From an uncultured Rickettsiales bacterium (GTDB lineage: Bacteria; Pseudomonadota; Alphaproteobacteria; UBA8366): DNA of 27,085 bases. Where the stretch lies: positions 1 through 27,085 of the forward strand of contig CAJWTF010000039.1 of the NCBI GenBank assembly GCA_913046825.1, read 5' to 3'. Below the pieces are notes generated by a model. It had not been told where the DNA came from. It searched no databases and saw only the letters and a program-made list of their open reading frames with translations. Shown in pieces: positions 1-7,819 of the stretch. Made by a program: the position numbers and the translations under genes. Position 1 is the first letter of the stretch; the number at the start of each line of letters is the position of its first letter.

Positions 1-827
1 CGGCTTTGCGCCTGCCGCGCTTTACTGGCCTTGTAGCGGAAGCGGTCGACGAAGGACTGGATGTGTTTTCGCTCAGTTTGTTGACGTTCGTACATCGCTT
101 GCTGCTGGGCGAGTTTCTCGCGGCGGGTCCGTTCGAAGCGCTCAAAATTACCGGTGTAATAGGTCAATCGTTGGTGGTCGAGATGGAGGATGCCGTCGGC
201 CACCCGGTTGAGCAGGTCGCGGTCATGACTGACTAACAGTAGACCGTTCGGATATCGCGCGAGAAAGCCTTCGAGCCAGATCGAGGCTTCCAGATCGAGG
301 TGGTTTGTTGGCTCATCGAGCAGCAGAAAATCCGGCTCGCTAAACAGTCCGGCGGCCAATGCGACCCGCATGCGCCAGCCGCCCGAAAACGTACCAAGAG
401 GGCGTGACTGCGCCGCGTCGTCGAAACCTAATCCCGCTAATATACGGGCGACACGCGCCGGTGCGGAATGCGCATCGATATCGTTGAGGCGATCGTGGAT
501 TGCCGCTATGCGAGTGCCGTCACTGGCCTCTTCCAACTCGGCCAACAGCGCGGAGCGTTCTGTGTGGGCGGCCAAGACATGCTCCAGCGGTGTTTGCTCG
601 CCGGAGGGCGCTTCCTGGGCGACGGTTCCGATGCGCGCGTTGCTTCGGTGTTGGATTGCGCCGGACTCAAGTCCTATTTCTTCGAGGATGGCTTTCAGCA
701 GGGTCGATTTGCCAGTTCCGTTGCGACCAACCAAGCCGACACGGCCTCGCTCAGGCAGCTGCACCGAGGCGTTTTCGATCAAGACACGTCCGCCAATGCG
801 GATGGAGAGTTCACTAAGGGTCAACAT
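1..827 (-). CDS. ABC-F family ATP-binding protein, YheS/Uup-like (C-terminus cut by window edge)
   Basis: ABC-F proteins are soluble twin-ATPase proteins that act on the ribosome rather than in transport. The ATG at 825-827 opens a frame that runs off the left edge, so about 275 residues are visible. These are the first nucleotide-binding domain plus the start of the inter-domain linker. Walker A is GRNGTGKST (about 34-42), the signature is [12 protein letters not shown] (about 147-158), Walker B is [13 protein letters not shown] (about 167-179), and the switch His lies in LLVSHDRD. The SGGWRMR signature and the linker pattern [10 protein letters not shown] resemble E. coli YheS more than EttA, from memory of that family. 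It is divergent from ndk, 145 bp away. The second ATPase domain is outside the window, so the subfamily is an inference. Confidence 0.93.
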   Translation of the reverse strand, partial: MLTLSELSIRIGGRVLIENASVQLPERGRVGLVGRNGTGKSTLLKAILEEIGLESGAIQHRSNARIGTVAQEAPSGEQTPLEHVLAAHTERSALLAELEEASDGTRIAAIHDRLNDIDAHSAPARVARILAGLGFDDAAQSRPLGTFSGGWRMRVALAAGLFSEPDFLLLDEPTNHLDLEASIWLEGFLARYPNGLLLVSHDRDLLNRVADGILHLDHQRLTYYTGNFERFERTRREKLAQQQAMYERQQTERKHIQSFVDRFRYKASKARQAQS

Positions 828-900
828 GGGATGGGGTCAATATCATGCGGCGCAGCGCTTGTCAGGCATTAGAACGGATATTTTGCGGATCAGGAACTAC

Positions 901-929
901 TTGCCGTTGGCCCACAGTGCGTCTATAAC
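901..929 (+). promoter_or_regulatory. Probable sigma70-type promoter of ndk
   Basis: TTGCCG at 901-906 and TATAAC at 924-929 are separated by exactly 17 nt, close to the TTGACA/TATAAT consensus. Transcription would start near 936 and give a leader of about 37 nt. That leader contains GGAGG at 959-963, 9 nt before the ndk ATG. The match is by eye. Confidence 0.5.
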
Positions 930-972
930 CCGCCGCCTTATCAGAATGGCAAGGTTATGGAGGCTGTCCAAC

Positions 973-1395
973 ATGGCGGTCGAGAAAACACTATCGATTA
1001 TTAAGCCGGATGCTACCCGGCGCAATCTAACCGGGCAGATAAATGCACGGTTCGAGCAAGCAGGTCTTCGCATCGTTGCGCAGAAGCGGATGCATCTGAC
1101 GCAAAAGCAGGCGGAACAATTCTATCACGTACACAGCGAGCGCGCGTTCTTTGGGGATTTGTGTGAATTTATGTCCTCGGGACCGATCGTGGTGCAGGTT
1201 CTCGAAGGCGAAGGCGCCATTGCAAAGAACCGAGAGATTATGGGCGCGACCAATCCGGCGAATGCCGATGAGGGAACGATCCGTAAGGATTTTGGTGAAT
1301 CCGTGGAAGCCAATTCAGCCCACGGATCCGATGCGCCTGATACCGCCGCATGGGAGATTTCGTACTTCTTTGCTGGTTTGGAGATCGTCGGCTAA
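973..1395 (+). CDS. ndk: Nucleoside diphosphate kinase
   Basis: This enzyme transfers the gamma-phosphate of ATP to nucleoside diphosphates through a phosphohistidine and balances the NTP/dNTP pools in the cytoplasm. The product is 140 residues, the usual size for the family. It starts [13 protein letters not shown] with the conserved Lys, and has the active-site His117 in NSAHGSD. The frame stays open upstream to 370, but that part is antisense to the ABC-F gene. The ATG at 973 is chosen because GGAGG sits 9 nt upstream and family homology begins there. It is transcribed alone, and a hairpin terminator follows the TAA. Confidence 0.98.
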   Translation: MAVEKTLSIIKPDATRRNLTGQINARFEQAGLRIVAQKRMHLTQKQAEQFYHVHSERAFFGDLCEFMSSGPIVVQVLEGEGAIAKNREIMGATNPANADEGTIRKDFGESVEANSAHGSDAPDTAAWEISYFFAGLEIVG

Positions 1396-1426
1396 CGACG
1401 CGAACAGTCGTTAGGCCAGGCAAATT

Positions 1427-1455
1427 AAAAGGCGCGTCATTACGGCGCGCCTTTT
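1427..1455. terminator. Bidirectional rho-independent terminator between ndk and the small oxidase gene
   Basis: AAAAGGCGCG (1427-1436) pairs perfectly with CGCGCCTTTT (1446-1455) around a 9-nt loop. The A and T tails flank a GC-rich core on both strands, so the hairpin can end ndk transcription on the plus strand and the purM-purN-oxidase unit on the minus strand. It lies 31 nt after the ndk stop and 23 nt beyond the stop of the convergent small gene. Confidence 0.85.
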
Positions 1456-1478
1456 ATTCATCCTATATGCCGGATCGC

Positions 1479-1613
1479 TTAGACAAGCGTTGCGGCCATC
1501 AATCCCAGAAGAATAGTGAGTCCGACCACCGACACGGAAAAGAGCTTGGTTACAAGCCCCCATGTCTTGAGGTGTTCGTCCGAGGATTTAAGATAATCGA
1601 GTTCCGGAGCCAT
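1479..1613 (-). CDS. aa3-type cytochrome c oxidase subunit IV (44-residue membrane protein)
   Basis: The reverse strand from the ATG at 1611-1613 to the TAA at 1479-1481 encodes 44 residues. The polar N-terminus contains SSDEHLKTWGLVTKLF and is followed by one hydrophobic helix (about 25-43) at the C-terminus. This layout, with an acidic and His-containing stretch before W-x-x-x-x-K-L-F and a single transmembrane helix, matches the short bacterial aa3-type subunit IV family (COX4_pro_2). That protein lies beside the catalytic subunits of the oxidase in the inner membrane. GGGGAG lies 10 nt upstream of the ATG. It is 79 nt downstream of purN in the same direction and ends toward the shared terminator. 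No other oxidase genes are in the window. The family call is from sequence character, without a search. Confidence 0.75.
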   Translation of the reverse strand: MAPELDYLKSSDEHLKTWGLVTKLFSVSVVGLTILLGLMAATLV

Positions 1614-1692
1614 TTCCGTGCGTCTCCCCAATAGCTTGAAATCTAAGAATTACGTATACGTTTGAAAGCCTAAGCGCAAGATATCTAAACGG

Positions 1693-2337
1693 CTAGACGA
1701 GGGGATTAATCGTCGCACCAGGTGCTTGGAGGTTTTCGCCTCTGATGATGGCGCGTTCCCCGTCGACCTGGACCCGACCTTCCGCGATAAGCCGCACCGC
1801 GAGCGGGTAGATCGCATGTTCCTGTGCCAGCACCCGCCCAGCCAAGGTGTCGGCATCATCCCCGGAGAGGACCGGTACCGCCGATTGTACGATAATGGGT
1901 CCCTCATCCATCGCGGGCCGGACATAATGGACGGTGCAGCCCGTATAACGAACTCCGGCTTCGAGGGCTCGCTCATGGGTGTGAAGCCCTTTGAATGACG
2001 GTAGGAGCGATGGGTGTATATTGATCAACCGATCCCGCCACTCGTCGACGAAGCCTTCCGTCAATAGACGCATAAATCCGGCAAGCGCGATGAGCTCCGT
2101 CCCGGCGGACCGTATTTCTTGATCTAATGCGGATTCGAAACTCTCTCGATCGGGATAATCCTTGTGCGGAACGACAGCGGTCGGAATGCCGGCGGTCGAA
2201 GCCCGCTCCAGTCCGCCCGCTCCTGGAATATTGGAAATAACGCGGACGATTTCGCCCGGAAACCCTGGCGCTAAGGAGGCGTCGATCAACGCTTGTAGAT
2301 TACTGCCCCGGCCAGAGATCAGCACGGAAAGTTTCAA
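1693..2337 (-). CDS. purN: Phosphoribosylglycinamide formyltransferase
   Basis: PurN carries out the third step of de novo purine synthesis, transferring formyl from 10-formyltetrahydrofolate to GAR. The 214-residue product starts LKLSVLISGRGSNLQ. The catalytic residues are N106, H108 (INIHPSLLP) and D144 (MDEGPI), at the same numbers as in E. coli PurN. The start is a TTG at 2335-2337, preceded by GGAGG 5 nt away. A longer frame exists to 2412 but lies inside purM and lacks family similarity. The gene follows purM with a 16-nt gap, so the two are cotranscribed and possibly coupled. Confidence 0.97.
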   Translation of the reverse strand: MKLSVLISGRGSNLQALIDASLAPGFPGEIVRVISNIPGAGGLERASTAGIPTAVVPHKDYPDRESFESALDQEIRSAGTELIALAGFMRLLTEGFVDEWRDRLINIHPSLLPSFKGLHTHERALEAGVRYTGCTVHYVRPAMDEGPIIVQSAVPVLSGDDADTLAGRVLAQEHAIYPLAVRLIAEGRVQVDGERAIIRGENLQAPGATINPLV

Positions 2338-2353
2338 CCGACCCTCCAACCTA

Positions 2354-3385
2354 TCATTCCTCGATGGTGATTTCGGGGCCGCCGTCCCGTTCGATGATCC
2401 GGCCGATCTCATAGACTAATTCGCCGTGCTCGCGGAGCACTTCCATGGCTTGCTCAGTGGTGTCCGGGTGGAGGATCAACACCATCCCGATGCCCAGATT
2501 GAAGGTTCGCTGCATCTCTTCGCTCGGGACATTCCCGGCATCCGCAATCCATTCGAAGACTGGTAGCGATGGCCAAGACAATTTATCGAGACGGGCGCCT
2601 AGGCCGTCCGGGATGACTCGCGGAAGGTTTTCGACCAATCCGCCACCTGTAATATGGGCAATTCCATGGACGCCACCGGTTCCGATCGCGGCGAGGCAAG
2701 ATTTCACATAGATTTTCGTCGGCGCGAGCAGCGATTCGCCGAGGCTCTGCCGAAAATTGAAGGGAGCAGGGGCATCAAATGTAACACCCGTATGCTCGAT
2801 TACGCGACGAACCAGTGAAAAACCGTTCGAATGGACGCCGTTCGATGCCAAGCCGAGCAAGATATCTCCGGCGGCAACCTTCTGTCCGTCGATGACATTC
2901 GTGCGCTCGACGGCACCGACCGTAAATCCGGCCAGATCGTATTCCCCGTCGCCGTACATGCCTGGCATTTCGGCCGTCTCACCACCGATAAGGGCGCATC
3001 CGGCCTGACGGCACCCATCCGCGATGCCTGAGACCACCGCAGCTGCCACATCGGCCTCTAAATGACCGGTAGCCAAGTAATCTAGGAAAAACAACGGTTC
3101 CGCGCCTTGCACCACTAGGTCATTTACGCACATGGCGACCAAATCGATGCCTACGGTATCATGAATGCCGGTATCGAAGGCGAGTTTGAGTTTCGTGCCG
3201 ACGCCGTCTGTCGCGGCGACCAGTAACGGATCTTCGAATCCGGCGGCGCGCAGGTCGAACAATCCGCCAAAGCCGCCGAGGGTGGCATCGGCGCCACGTC
3301 GCGCGGTCGACCGGGCCAACGGTTTGATTGCTTCGACGAGAGCGTTTCCTGCGTCAATGTCCACGCCCGCGTTGCGGTACGTCAT
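2354..3385 (-). CDS. purM: Phosphoribosylformylglycinamidine cyclo-ligase (AIR synthetase)
   Basis: PurM converts FGAM to aminoimidazole ribotide with ATP. The 343-residue product, near the usual 345, has the AIR-synthase ATP loop [12 protein letters not shown], the [17 protein letters not shown] segment and GGETAEMPG. The start at 3383-3385 gives [13 protein letters not shown], the normal family N-terminus. A 26-residue extension to 3463 is possible but has no similarity I recognise. No strong Shine-Dalgarno is seen at either start. It is the first gene of the minus-strand purM-purN unit and is divergent from the DUF2066 gene with 93 bp between starts. Confidence 0.97.
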   Translation of the reverse strand: MTYRNAGVDIDAGNALVEAIKPLARSTARRGADATLGGFGGLFDLRAAGFEDPLLVAATDGVGTKLKLAFDTGIHDTVGIDLVAMCVNDLVVQGAEPLFFLDYLATGHLEADVAAAVVSGIADGCRQAGCALIGGETAEMPGMYGDGEYDLAGFTVGAVERTNVIDGQKVAAGDILLGLASNGVHSNGFSLVRRVIEHTGVTFDAPAPFNFRQSLGESLLAPTKIYVKSCLAAIGTGGVHGIAHITGGGLVENLPRVIPDGLGARLDKLSWPSLPVFEWIADAGNVPSEEMQRTFNLGIGMVLILHPDTTEQAMEVLREHGELVYEIGRIIERDGGPEITIEE

Positions 3386-3478
3386 CGGAGTATTTGGGGG
3401 CGGAGCGGCTATGGTGTCCTCACGGTGAAACTTGTATATATCAATAGGCCGAAAATACTTCATCCGGAGACGTTTGCA

Positions 3479-4594
3479 ATGTCCGATCGATGGGCCTTGC
3501 CCAGTAGTGTGTTTGCGAGCGCGGTAATCGTCCTAATCTTTTCGGCCGGAACCAGTGCAGCGGATGTGCGTAACCTCTACACGATGAAAGGCATCGCGGT
3601 CGATGAGCGTGCCGCCGACGAATTGGAAGCCAAGACGCGTGGGATCGAACAGGCCCAACAGGACGCGCTGCAACAGCTGATCGAGAAAATAACACTGAGG
3701 GACGATTACGACCGTCTTCCGGATATCGATATAAAAGCTGTTCGGCGGGCGATTCGCGATTACGCGGTCACGGAAGAGAAATTCGGCGGCGGTCGATATG
3801 TCGCTAAGTTGACGGTTCGGTTCAAGCGCGACGCCGTGCGGGAGATGCTCCGCCAACGCGAGGTGCCCTTGGCGGAGACGGAGAGCCAGCCGGTTGTCGT
3901 CCTCCCGGTCTACCGCGCCGCGGGCTCTTTACTCCTCTGGGACGATCCGAATCCTTGGTATACGGCTTGGGCGAATAGATCCTCGCCAAACGGTCTGCTG
4001 CCGATGACCGTGCCGCTTGGCGATTATTCCGATGTCGCCGTCATTAGCGCCGAGCAAGCATTGAACGGCAGTGAAGAGCTTCTATCCGCTATTGCTCGTA
4101 AATACGACGCCATTGGAACATTGGTGACGGTGGCAGAGTTGATCGTTGATCCACGCACCGGGGTTCCCTCCATCGAAGTGTCGATGAGCCGATTCGGACG
4201 GGCGGATGCCGGGCGCACATTCGTGCGAAGCTTTTCGGCCTCGCCGGACGGTGACATAGAAACCTTGTTGAAGGCAGTCGTCGAGGCGCTGATCATTCGA
4301 GCCGAGGAAGACTGGAAACGAGACAATTTGCAACGTGTCACCGGACAGCAACGTATGAGTATTCTCGTGCCGTTGAAATCACTGTCGAACTGGCTGACAA
4401 TTCGCAATCGTATGACCCAGGTCTCTCCGATCATCGACATGAAATTGGTCCGTATGTCGGTAGAGGAAGCCGTGCTCGACCTGAAATATTCCGGCGGACC
4501 CGACCAATTGCGGCTGTCGATGGCGCAAAGCAATCTCGATCTCCGATTTAAGCGCGATCAAGGCGGCTACATATTGCGGCTTGGCCGGCCGTGA
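3479..4594 (+). CDS. DUF2066 domain exported protein
   Basis: The product is 371 residues. The N-terminus has a signal-peptide pattern with a hydrophobic stretch ending SAGTSAAD, so it is probably exported to the periplasm. The following part ([19 protein letters not shown], then [11 protein letters not shown]) matches the DUF2066 family, whose function is unknown. The ATG at 3479 has GGAG about 9 nt upstream. An earlier in-frame ATG at 3425 would put extra residues before the signal peptide. It leads a plus-strand run with a phosphatidyltransferase, a PerM-type permease and hdaA, an arrangement I recall from other alphaproteobacteria. This hints at an envelope role, but no function can be assigned. 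Confidence 0.85.
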   Translation: MSDRWALPSSVFASAVIVLIFSAGTSAADVRNLYTMKGIAVDERAADELEAKTRGIEQAQQDALQQLIEKITLRDDYDRLPDIDIKAVRRAIRDYAVTEEKFGGGRYVAKLTVRFKRDAVREMLRQREVPLAETESQPVVVLPVYRAAGSLLLWDDPNPWYTAWANRSSPNGLLPMTVPLGDYSDVAVISAEQALNGSEELLSAIARKYDAIGTLVTVAELIVDPRTGVPSIEVSMSRFGRADAGRTFVRSFSASPDGDIETLLKAVVEALIIRAEEDWKRDNLQRVTGQQRMSILVPLKSLSNWLTIRNRMTQVSPIIDMKLVRMSVEEAVLDLKYSGGPDQLRLSMAQSNLDLRFKRDQGGYILRLGRP

Positions 4595-4619
4595 TAATGC
4601 TGGCGGGGTAGGGAATCGC

Positions 4620-5192
4620 ATGTATCGCGCTTTGCCGAATATAGTGACCGTATTGCGGATTCTGGCCGTCCCTGTGGTGGTCGTCTTAATGATGGACAAT
4701 GCGTTGGCGACAGCGTTCTGGGTCATTCTAGTGGCCGGGCTAAGTGACTGGCTGGATGGGTTTCTCGCGAAACGGCTGGATGCGGTGACGCGTCTTGGCA
4801 CTTATCTCGATCCGATTGCCGACAAAACGTTGCTGATCGCTGTGTTCGTTTGTTTGATCCTTATGGGGTTAATTCCAGGCTGGATCGTTTGTTTAATGAT
4901 CATGCGGGATTTGCTGATCATTGGCGGCGTCCTGTTGTCGAACGTTATAGAGTTAGATTTGAATGTGGAGCCGATTGCGGTCAGCAAGCTGAATACGGTT
5001 CTACAAATAGCATTGGTTATGTCCGCGTTGATGCAGCCCGCATTGGAACTCGAGCTTCCATATCTGACAGACGTCCTCATATATCTCGCGGGACTGACGA
5101 CAATCGTCTCGGGGACCTTGTATTTAAGCCGGTGGACCGGCGGATTTGGTACTCAGCGAGTAAGGAATTTGATGGAAGCGAGAGGGAAATGA
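4620..5192 (+). CDS. CDP-alcohol phosphatidyltransferase family protein (PgsA-like)
   Basis: Enzymes of this membrane family join CDP-diacylglycerol to an alcohol such as glycerol-3-phosphate or inositol phosphate. The 190-residue product has several hydrophobic helices and the family signature at residues 43-68: D43, D46-G47, A50, G60, D64 and D68 (SDWLDGFLAK then GTYLDPIAD). The usual Arg after Ala is Lys51 followed by Arg52. The closest pattern in memory is PgsA (phosphatidylglycerolphosphate synthase), but the accepted alcohol cannot be read from sequence. The ATG at 4620 follows AGGGA by 5 nt. An in-frame TTG at 4581 inside the previous gene is less likely. The stop overlaps the next start as ATGA. 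Confidence 0.9.
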   Translation: MYRALPNIVTVLRILAVPVVVVLMMDNALATAFWVILVAGLSDWLDGFLAKRLDAVTRLGTYLDPIADKTLLIAVFVCLILMGLIPGWIVCLMIMRDLLIIGGVLLSNVIELDLNVEPIAVSKLNTVLQIALVMSALMQPALELELPYLTDVLIYLAGLTTIVSGTLYLSRWTGGFGTQRVRNLMEARGK

Positions 5193-6274
5193 CAACACGG
5201 CAGAGGGCGCTTTCATGGATCGGGGCATTCGCGCTGTTTATCGGTTTAGTGTTGTTGTTCGAATCGATCCTCCTCCCTTTCCTTGTTGGTTTGGCGGTCG
5301 CGTATTTCCTTGACCCGGTGTGTGATCGACTGGAGGCGATGAATTGTTCGCGCACGGTGGCAACATCGCTGGTGACGGCGGGTTTTTTCCTCATCTGCAT
5401 CTTGGCTTCCGCCATACTCGTACCTGTTTTATACAAGCAGGTTGTTCAGTTCTCCGCGCAACTGCCGGATTTAATTGCCCGGATCGAATTAAAAGCGCGT
5501 CCATTGATTGAGTATTTCGCCGATATCAAGGCGCAAAATGAGGAAGGCCTGCAAGATTTCCTTCGGGCGTCGCTGGGCAGTGCGGCGAAGATGTTGGGCA
5601 ATGTGGGATCGCGCCTGGTCAGTGGGCTCGGCGCCGTCGCGAACTTGTTCGCCTTGCTGATCGTGACGCCGGTGGTGGCCTTCTACCTGCTGCGAGATTG
5701 GGATCGGTTGGTCGGTGCCGTGGACAGTTGGTTGCCGCGTGCCCATGCTGAGACGATCCGTGAACAATTACGACTTATCGACGAGACCTTGGCCGGTTTC
5801 GTGCGGGGCCAATTTAGCGTCTGCGTACTCTTGGGTGTTTTCTATGCCATCGGGTTGACCGCATTCGGCCTGCCCTTTGGCGCGATTGTCGGTCTGGCGA
5901 CCGGTTTGCTGTCGTTTATTCCCTATGTGGGCATGCTAAGCGGATTTGCGGTCGGTCTCGGCCTCGCGATTGCTAAATTTGACGATCCGATGGATATCGG
6001 TCTGGTCATTGGCGTGTTCTTGGTTGGGCAAGTCTTGGAAGGAAATTTCCTGACGCCGAAATTGGTGGGCGAGCGCGTTAATTTACATGCCGTTTGGATA
6101 TTGTTCGCGTTAATGGGTGGTGGTGCGGTTTTTGGTTTCGTTGGCATTATGTTGGCGGTGCCCGTCGCGGCGGTGATAGGCGTCATGGTGCGCTTTATGC
6201 TGGGCCAGTATTTGGCGGGCCCACTCTATGGCGGTACCAATGAAGCGGTACCCGAGGATCGGGATACGGTGTGA
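5189..6274 (+). CDS. AI-2E transporter / PerM family membrane protein
   Basis: The product is 361 residues with about eight hydrophobic segments: two near the N-terminus, one near residue 60, a soluble middle region (about 90-150), and a cluster of helices in the C-terminal half. The segments VTPVVAFYLLRDWD, FIPYVGMLSG and GNFLTPKLVGERVNLH are typical of the PerM/TqsA family of putative exporters and transporters. The substrate is unknown. The ATG at 5189 overlaps the previous stop (ATGA) and AGAGGGAA precedes it. The frame is open further upstream, but only as a shadow of the phosphatidyltransferase gene. The stop overlaps the GTG of hdaA. Confidence 0.93.
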   Translation: MTTRQRALSWIGAFALFIGLVLLFESILLPFLVGLAVAYFLDPVCDRLEAMNCSRTVATSLVTAGFFLICILASAILVPVLYKQVVQFSAQLPDLIARIELKARPLIEYFADIKAQNEEGLQDFLRASLGSAAKMLGNVGSRLVSGLGAVANLFALLIVTPVVAFYLLRDWDRLVGAVDSWLPRAHAETIREQLRLIDETLAGFVRGQFSVCVLLGVFYAIGLTAFGLPFGAIVGLATGLLSFIPYVGMLSGFAVGLGLAIAKFDDPMDIGLVIGVFLVGQVLEGNFLTPKLVGERVNLHAVWILFALMGGGAVFGFVGIMLAVPVAAVIGVMVRFMLGQYLAGPLYGGTNEAVPEDRDTV

Positions 6275-6969
6275 GTGCTGGCCGCCAACTGGTCCTTGAA
6301 TTTCCCCATCGCCCGGCGCTTGGTAAGATTGATTTTCTCGTCAGCGATTGCAATATGGACGCGGTCGGCTGGATCGATCGCTGGCCCGATTGGCCGGGCC
6401 CAGCACTAGCCGTCTACGGACCTCCCGACTGCGGCAAAACCCATCTGGCCCATGTCTGGCGCAATCGATCCAGCGCAGTTCTGATCTCAGGGCCTGAACT
6501 CGGCGACCGTGCGGCGCCCGATATCCTGGGAGGTGCCGATAGTTGCGCGGTCGACGATGCGGATGCGCTCTCGGACGAGGAAGCATTGCTGCATCTCTAC
6601 AATCATATCGCGGAGATTGGCGGGAAACTTTTGCTCGCAGGTCGCCATCCTCCCGCGCGCTGGTCGTTGAAACTGGCCGATTTAGCCTCCCGAGTGGCGG
6701 CGGCGCAAGCGGTGGAGATCCGGCCGCCCGACGACGAGCTGCTGGGGGCGCTTTTAGTCAAACTTTTTTACGACCGCCAGCTGACGGTTAGCAAGGACGT
6801 CCTAGTTTACCTATTGGCGCGCATGGAGCGATCCTTTGCCGCCGCGAGCGCTATTGTAGACGCCTTGGACCAATTAGGCTTGGCCGAACGCCGCGGTGTC
6901 ACGGTGCCGCTTGCACGTACTGTATTGAACGAACTCGAAACAAACTCTGATACCAACGGGGAGGATTGA
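6271..6969 (+). CDS. hdaA: HdaA-type DnaA-related regulator of replication initiation
   Basis: Hda/HdaA proteins bind the DNA polymerase sliding clamp and stimulate ATP hydrolysis by DnaA, which prevents over-initiation. The 232-residue product has a clamp-binding-like segment QLVLEF (6-11), a Walker A GPPDCGKTH (50-58), a Walker B-like AVDDAD (93-98), and an AAA+ lid ending near residue 215. No DNA-binding domain IV follows, which separates it from DnaA. The GTG start overlaps the previous stop as GTGA, implying translational coupling to the permease. An SDR gene begins 5 nt after its stop, and that gene's Shine-Dalgarno lies within the hdaA end. Confidence 0.9.
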   Translation: MSAGRQLVLEFPHRPALGKIDFLVSDCNMDAVGWIDRWPDWPGPALAVYGPPDCGKTHLAHVWRNRSSAVLISGPELGDRAAPDILGGADSCAVDDADALSDEEALLHLYNHIAEIGGKLLLAGRHPPARWSLKLADLASRVAAAQAVEIRPPDDELLGALLVKLFYDRQLTVSKDVLVYLLARMERSFAAASAIVDALDQLGLAERRGVTVPLARTVLNELETNSDTNGED

Positions 6970-6974
6970 AAGAA

Positions 6975-7754
6975 ATGGACCTTGGATTGTCCGGTAAGAG
7001 AGCCATTGTATGCGCGGCGTCGAAAGGGCTTGGAAAAGCCTCCGCATTGTCACTGGCGCGCGAAGGCGTCGATCTTGTGATCAACAGCCGCACGGCCGAA
7101 ACCCTTGAGGCGACGGCGGCGGAGATCGCGCAAGAGACAGGCGTCACGGTCACACCTATCGCCTGCGATATCACGACCGAGGACGGGCGCGCGAAAGTAC
7201 TCGCAGCGTGCCCCTCTCCCGATATCCTAATCAATAACGCGGGTGGCCCACCCCCCGGTGACTTTCGCAATTGGGACCGCGACGATTGGATCAAGGCAGT
7301 TGACGCCAACATGCTGACGGGGATTTTCCTGATCAAAGCGGTCGTGGATGGTATGATCGAGCGGAAATTTGGCCGGATCGTCAATATAACATCGGCGGCG
7401 GTGAAGTCGCCCATCGATATCCTCGGCCTCTCCAATGGCGCGCGCGCAGGCCTTACCGGTTTTTGTGCGGGCATTTCCCGTAAAACAGCGGTCCATAACG
7501 TGACCATCAACAATATTCTACCGGGACCGTTCGCTACAGACAGATTTCATTCGAACATTCAGGTGCAGGCCGAAGCGGCCGGCAAGACTTTCGATGAGAT
7601 GCTGGCGACCCGGAATAGCCAAAACCCATCGGGACGGGCCGGTGATCCGGCAGAATTTGGCGATGCCTGTGCATTCCTGTGCAGTTCTAAATCCGGCTTC
7701 ATCGTCGGCCAGAATCTGTTGCTCGACGGTGGTGCGTTCAACAGTACATTCTAA
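6975..7754 (+). CDS. SDR family oxidoreductase with non-classical catalytic site
   Basis: The 259-residue product has the SDR Rossmann fold. The nucleotide loop is AASKGLG (14-20) in place of TGxxxGIG. NNAGG lies at 87-91 and the conserved Ser140 in NITSAAV. The positions that should hold the catalytic Tyr and Lys (Ser+13 and Ser+17) are Ser153 and Arg157 (GLSNGARAG). I recall this SNGAR pattern in a branch often annotated as 3-oxoacyl-ACP reductase, so it is probably a family trait rather than damage. The substrate is unknown. The ATG at 6975 follows GGGGAGG (6958-6964). A TTG at 6966 would sit too close to that site. It is 5 nt from hdaA and precedes a CoA-transferase, which suggests acyl-CoA metabolism. 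Confidence 0.9.
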   Translation: MDLGLSGKRAIVCAASKGLGKASALSLAREGVDLVINSRTAETLEATAAEIAQETGVTVTPIACDITTEDGRAKVLAACPSPDILINNAGGPPPGDFRNWDRDDWIKAVDANMLTGIFLIKAVVDGMIERKFGRIVNITSAAVKSPIDILGLSNGARAGLTGFCAGISRKTAVHNVTINNILPGPFATDRFHSNIQVQAEAAGKTFDEMLATRNSQNPSGRAGDPAEFGDACAFLCSSKSGFIVGQNLLLDGGAFNSTF

Positions 7755-7774
7755 GGGAAACTGCGGATACGGCG

Positions 7775-7798
7775 GGCGGCGGCTTTCCGCTCGCCGCC
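7775..7798 (+). other. GC-rich hairpin between the SDR and CoA-transferase genes
   Basis: GGCGGCG (7775-7781) can pair with CGCCGCC (7792-7798) around a 10-nt loop. No T-run follows, so it is not a standard terminator. It could stabilise or partly attenuate the message between the two genes. The role is a guess. Confidence 0.3.
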
Positions 7799-7819
7799 TC
7801 GCGGATAGGGGGATGGGCG

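Noticed and set aside
370..972. Long N-terminal extension in frame with ndk
   Set aside because: It is antisense to the strongly conserved ABC-F gene and has no similarity to nucleoside diphosphate kinases. The ATG at 973 with GGAGG explains the start.
4850..5188. 113-residue N-terminal extension of the PerM-type permease
   Set aside because: It lies in another frame of the phosphatidyltransferase gene. The ATGA overlap start at 5189 with AGAGGGAA fits much better.
6899..7513. 204-residue open frame on the minus strand opposite hdaA and the SDR gene
   Set aside because: Its sequence is low in recognisable motifs and is the complement of two well-supported coding regions.
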